Below are positions 32,525 through 32,971 of a stretch of DNA of 32,971 nt, piece after piece. Position 1 is the stretch's first letter. Each line of letters starts with the position of its first letter. The notes below the pieces were generated by a model. That model searched no databases. It was not told the origin of the DNA and saw only the letters and a program-made list of their open reading frames with translations. The translations under genes were made by a program, and so were the position numbers. Origin of the DNA: Myxococcales bacterium (lineage in GTDB: Bacteria > Myxococcota_A > Polyangia > Fen-1088); the NCBI GenBank assembly GCA_003158455.1, contig PMJO01000141.1, positions 1 through 32,971 on the forward strand, given 5' to 3'.

Positions 32525-32971
32525 CGGTGAGACAGCTTGGTCGACTCTCCCCATGCGAACCGGACCTCGACCTGACGGGGCTCGTCTATGCCGGTGTCTA
32601 CGACAACGGTGCCCAACCCGGCCGTTGTGACATGACCTCTAGGCGACAAGTCGATGCCTGCGGATTCCACTCCATCGACAAGCTCTCGGAAAGGCTTCGC
32701 GCGCACGACTTCGCCGGACGACGGTATGGCATCGATCGACGACACGGTCGGGTGGACGTCCTGCGCAAAGCGGCCGACGAACCGAACGCGCTGCGCGGAG
32801 GCTGCGGGATCTCCCCACCACGATCGCTCCTCTGAAGACAGGGTGGACTGTCCGTCCAGAAACCCCCGAGGGGTGCACGGCAGGCGGCACGCCTTCCGCG
32901 CACCCCACACGAACGCGCTCACCCTCACGCCGGCGCCCACGCCCACGCGACCCGCGAGCCGCGGGCCGGCC
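32521..32971 (-). CDS. C-terminal part of an unrecognised protein, start outside the window
   Basis: The minus-strand frame is open from the right edge to TGA at 32521, at least 149 codons. The last 90 residues look protein-like (RVRFVGRFAQDVHPTVSSID and GLGTVVVDTGIDEPRQVEVR), and the stop overlaps the next small ORF in ATGA fashion. A competing plus-strand frame covers 32581-32835 with similar quality, so confidence is modest. No family can be named. Confidence 0.4.
   Translation of the reverse strand, partial: AGPRLAGRVGVGAGVRVSAFVWGARKACRLPCTPRGFLDGQSTLSSEERSWWGDPAASAQRVRFVGRFAQDVHPTVSSIDAIPSSGEVVRAKPFRELVDGVESAGIDLSPRGHVTTAGLGTVVVDTGIDEPRQVEVRFAWGESTKLSHR

Noticed and set aside
32062-32835. 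Plus-strand open frame of 257 residues at the right end
   Set aside because: It overlaps the esterase start region, has Arg-rich composition, and competes with the ATGA-coupled minus-strand pair. Possible but less supported.

Overview
The window is a high-GC bacterial chromosome segment that looks like a myxobacterium-type member of Myxococcota, probably Polyangia. This is inferred from style, not from a marker gene. Two lipoproteins carry long Gly/Ser/Thr 'GGSGG-T' linkers, there are Cys-rich lipoproteins and giant zinc-ribbon/TPR proteins, and third codon positions are strongly GC-rich. I see no rRNA, tRNA, CRISPR array, IS element or phage gene. About 25 protein genes are supported; most other long open frames are antisense shadows of GC-rich genes.

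Layout. 1-1422 (minus, truncated at the left edge): expansin-like lipoprotein. 1512-3899 (minus): membrane glycosyltransferase-like protein with a discoidin-like N-terminal domain. 4033-4299 (minus): rpoZ, with a good promoter and a palindrome at its predicted start point. 4486-5211 (plus): UPF0158 protein, converging on a DUF429 protein (5213-6043, minus). 6245-9000 (plus): panD, a small TPR protein, a MIF/phenylpyruvate-tautomerase homologue and a GT-C membrane glycosyltransferase. After a hairpin-rich gap, 9315-10604 (plus) encodes an unrecognised modular membrane protein. It converges on a minus-strand cluster transcribed from about 15307: TPR lipoprotein, a metallo-beta-lactamase-like protein that has lost its metal ligands, tatB with a 36-residue repeat array, and tatC. 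15607-19104 (minus): large surface lipoprotein with beta-solenoid-like repeats.

19350-22011 (minus) is a tightly coupled set: miaB, low-molecular-weight protein-tyrosine phosphatase and fructosamine-kinase-family protein, joined by ATGA overlaps. The kinase and phosphatase pair suggests protein deglycation. Upstream lies a vapBC toxin-antitoxin pair (22056-22725) with a perfect 10-bp inverted repeat just before the antitoxin start. 22763-27168 (minus): Cys-rich lipoprotein, small membrane protein, and a 1149-residue zinc-ribbon/TPR membrane protein. 27445-30546 (plus): an EndoQ-like PHP nuclease fused to a UvrD/PcrA-type helicase, the most striking gene here and probably a DNA repair enzyme. 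30606-32063 (minus): secreted CE1-type esterase. The right edge holds the end of an unrecognised gene coupled to a 47-residue ORF.

The expansin-like protein at one end and the esterase at the other, both lipoproteins on long Gly-rich tethers, suggest action on polysaccharide. Several genes have a promoter -10 element only 6-10 nt before the start codon and little or no Shine-Dalgarno sequence, which suggests leaderless mRNAs.
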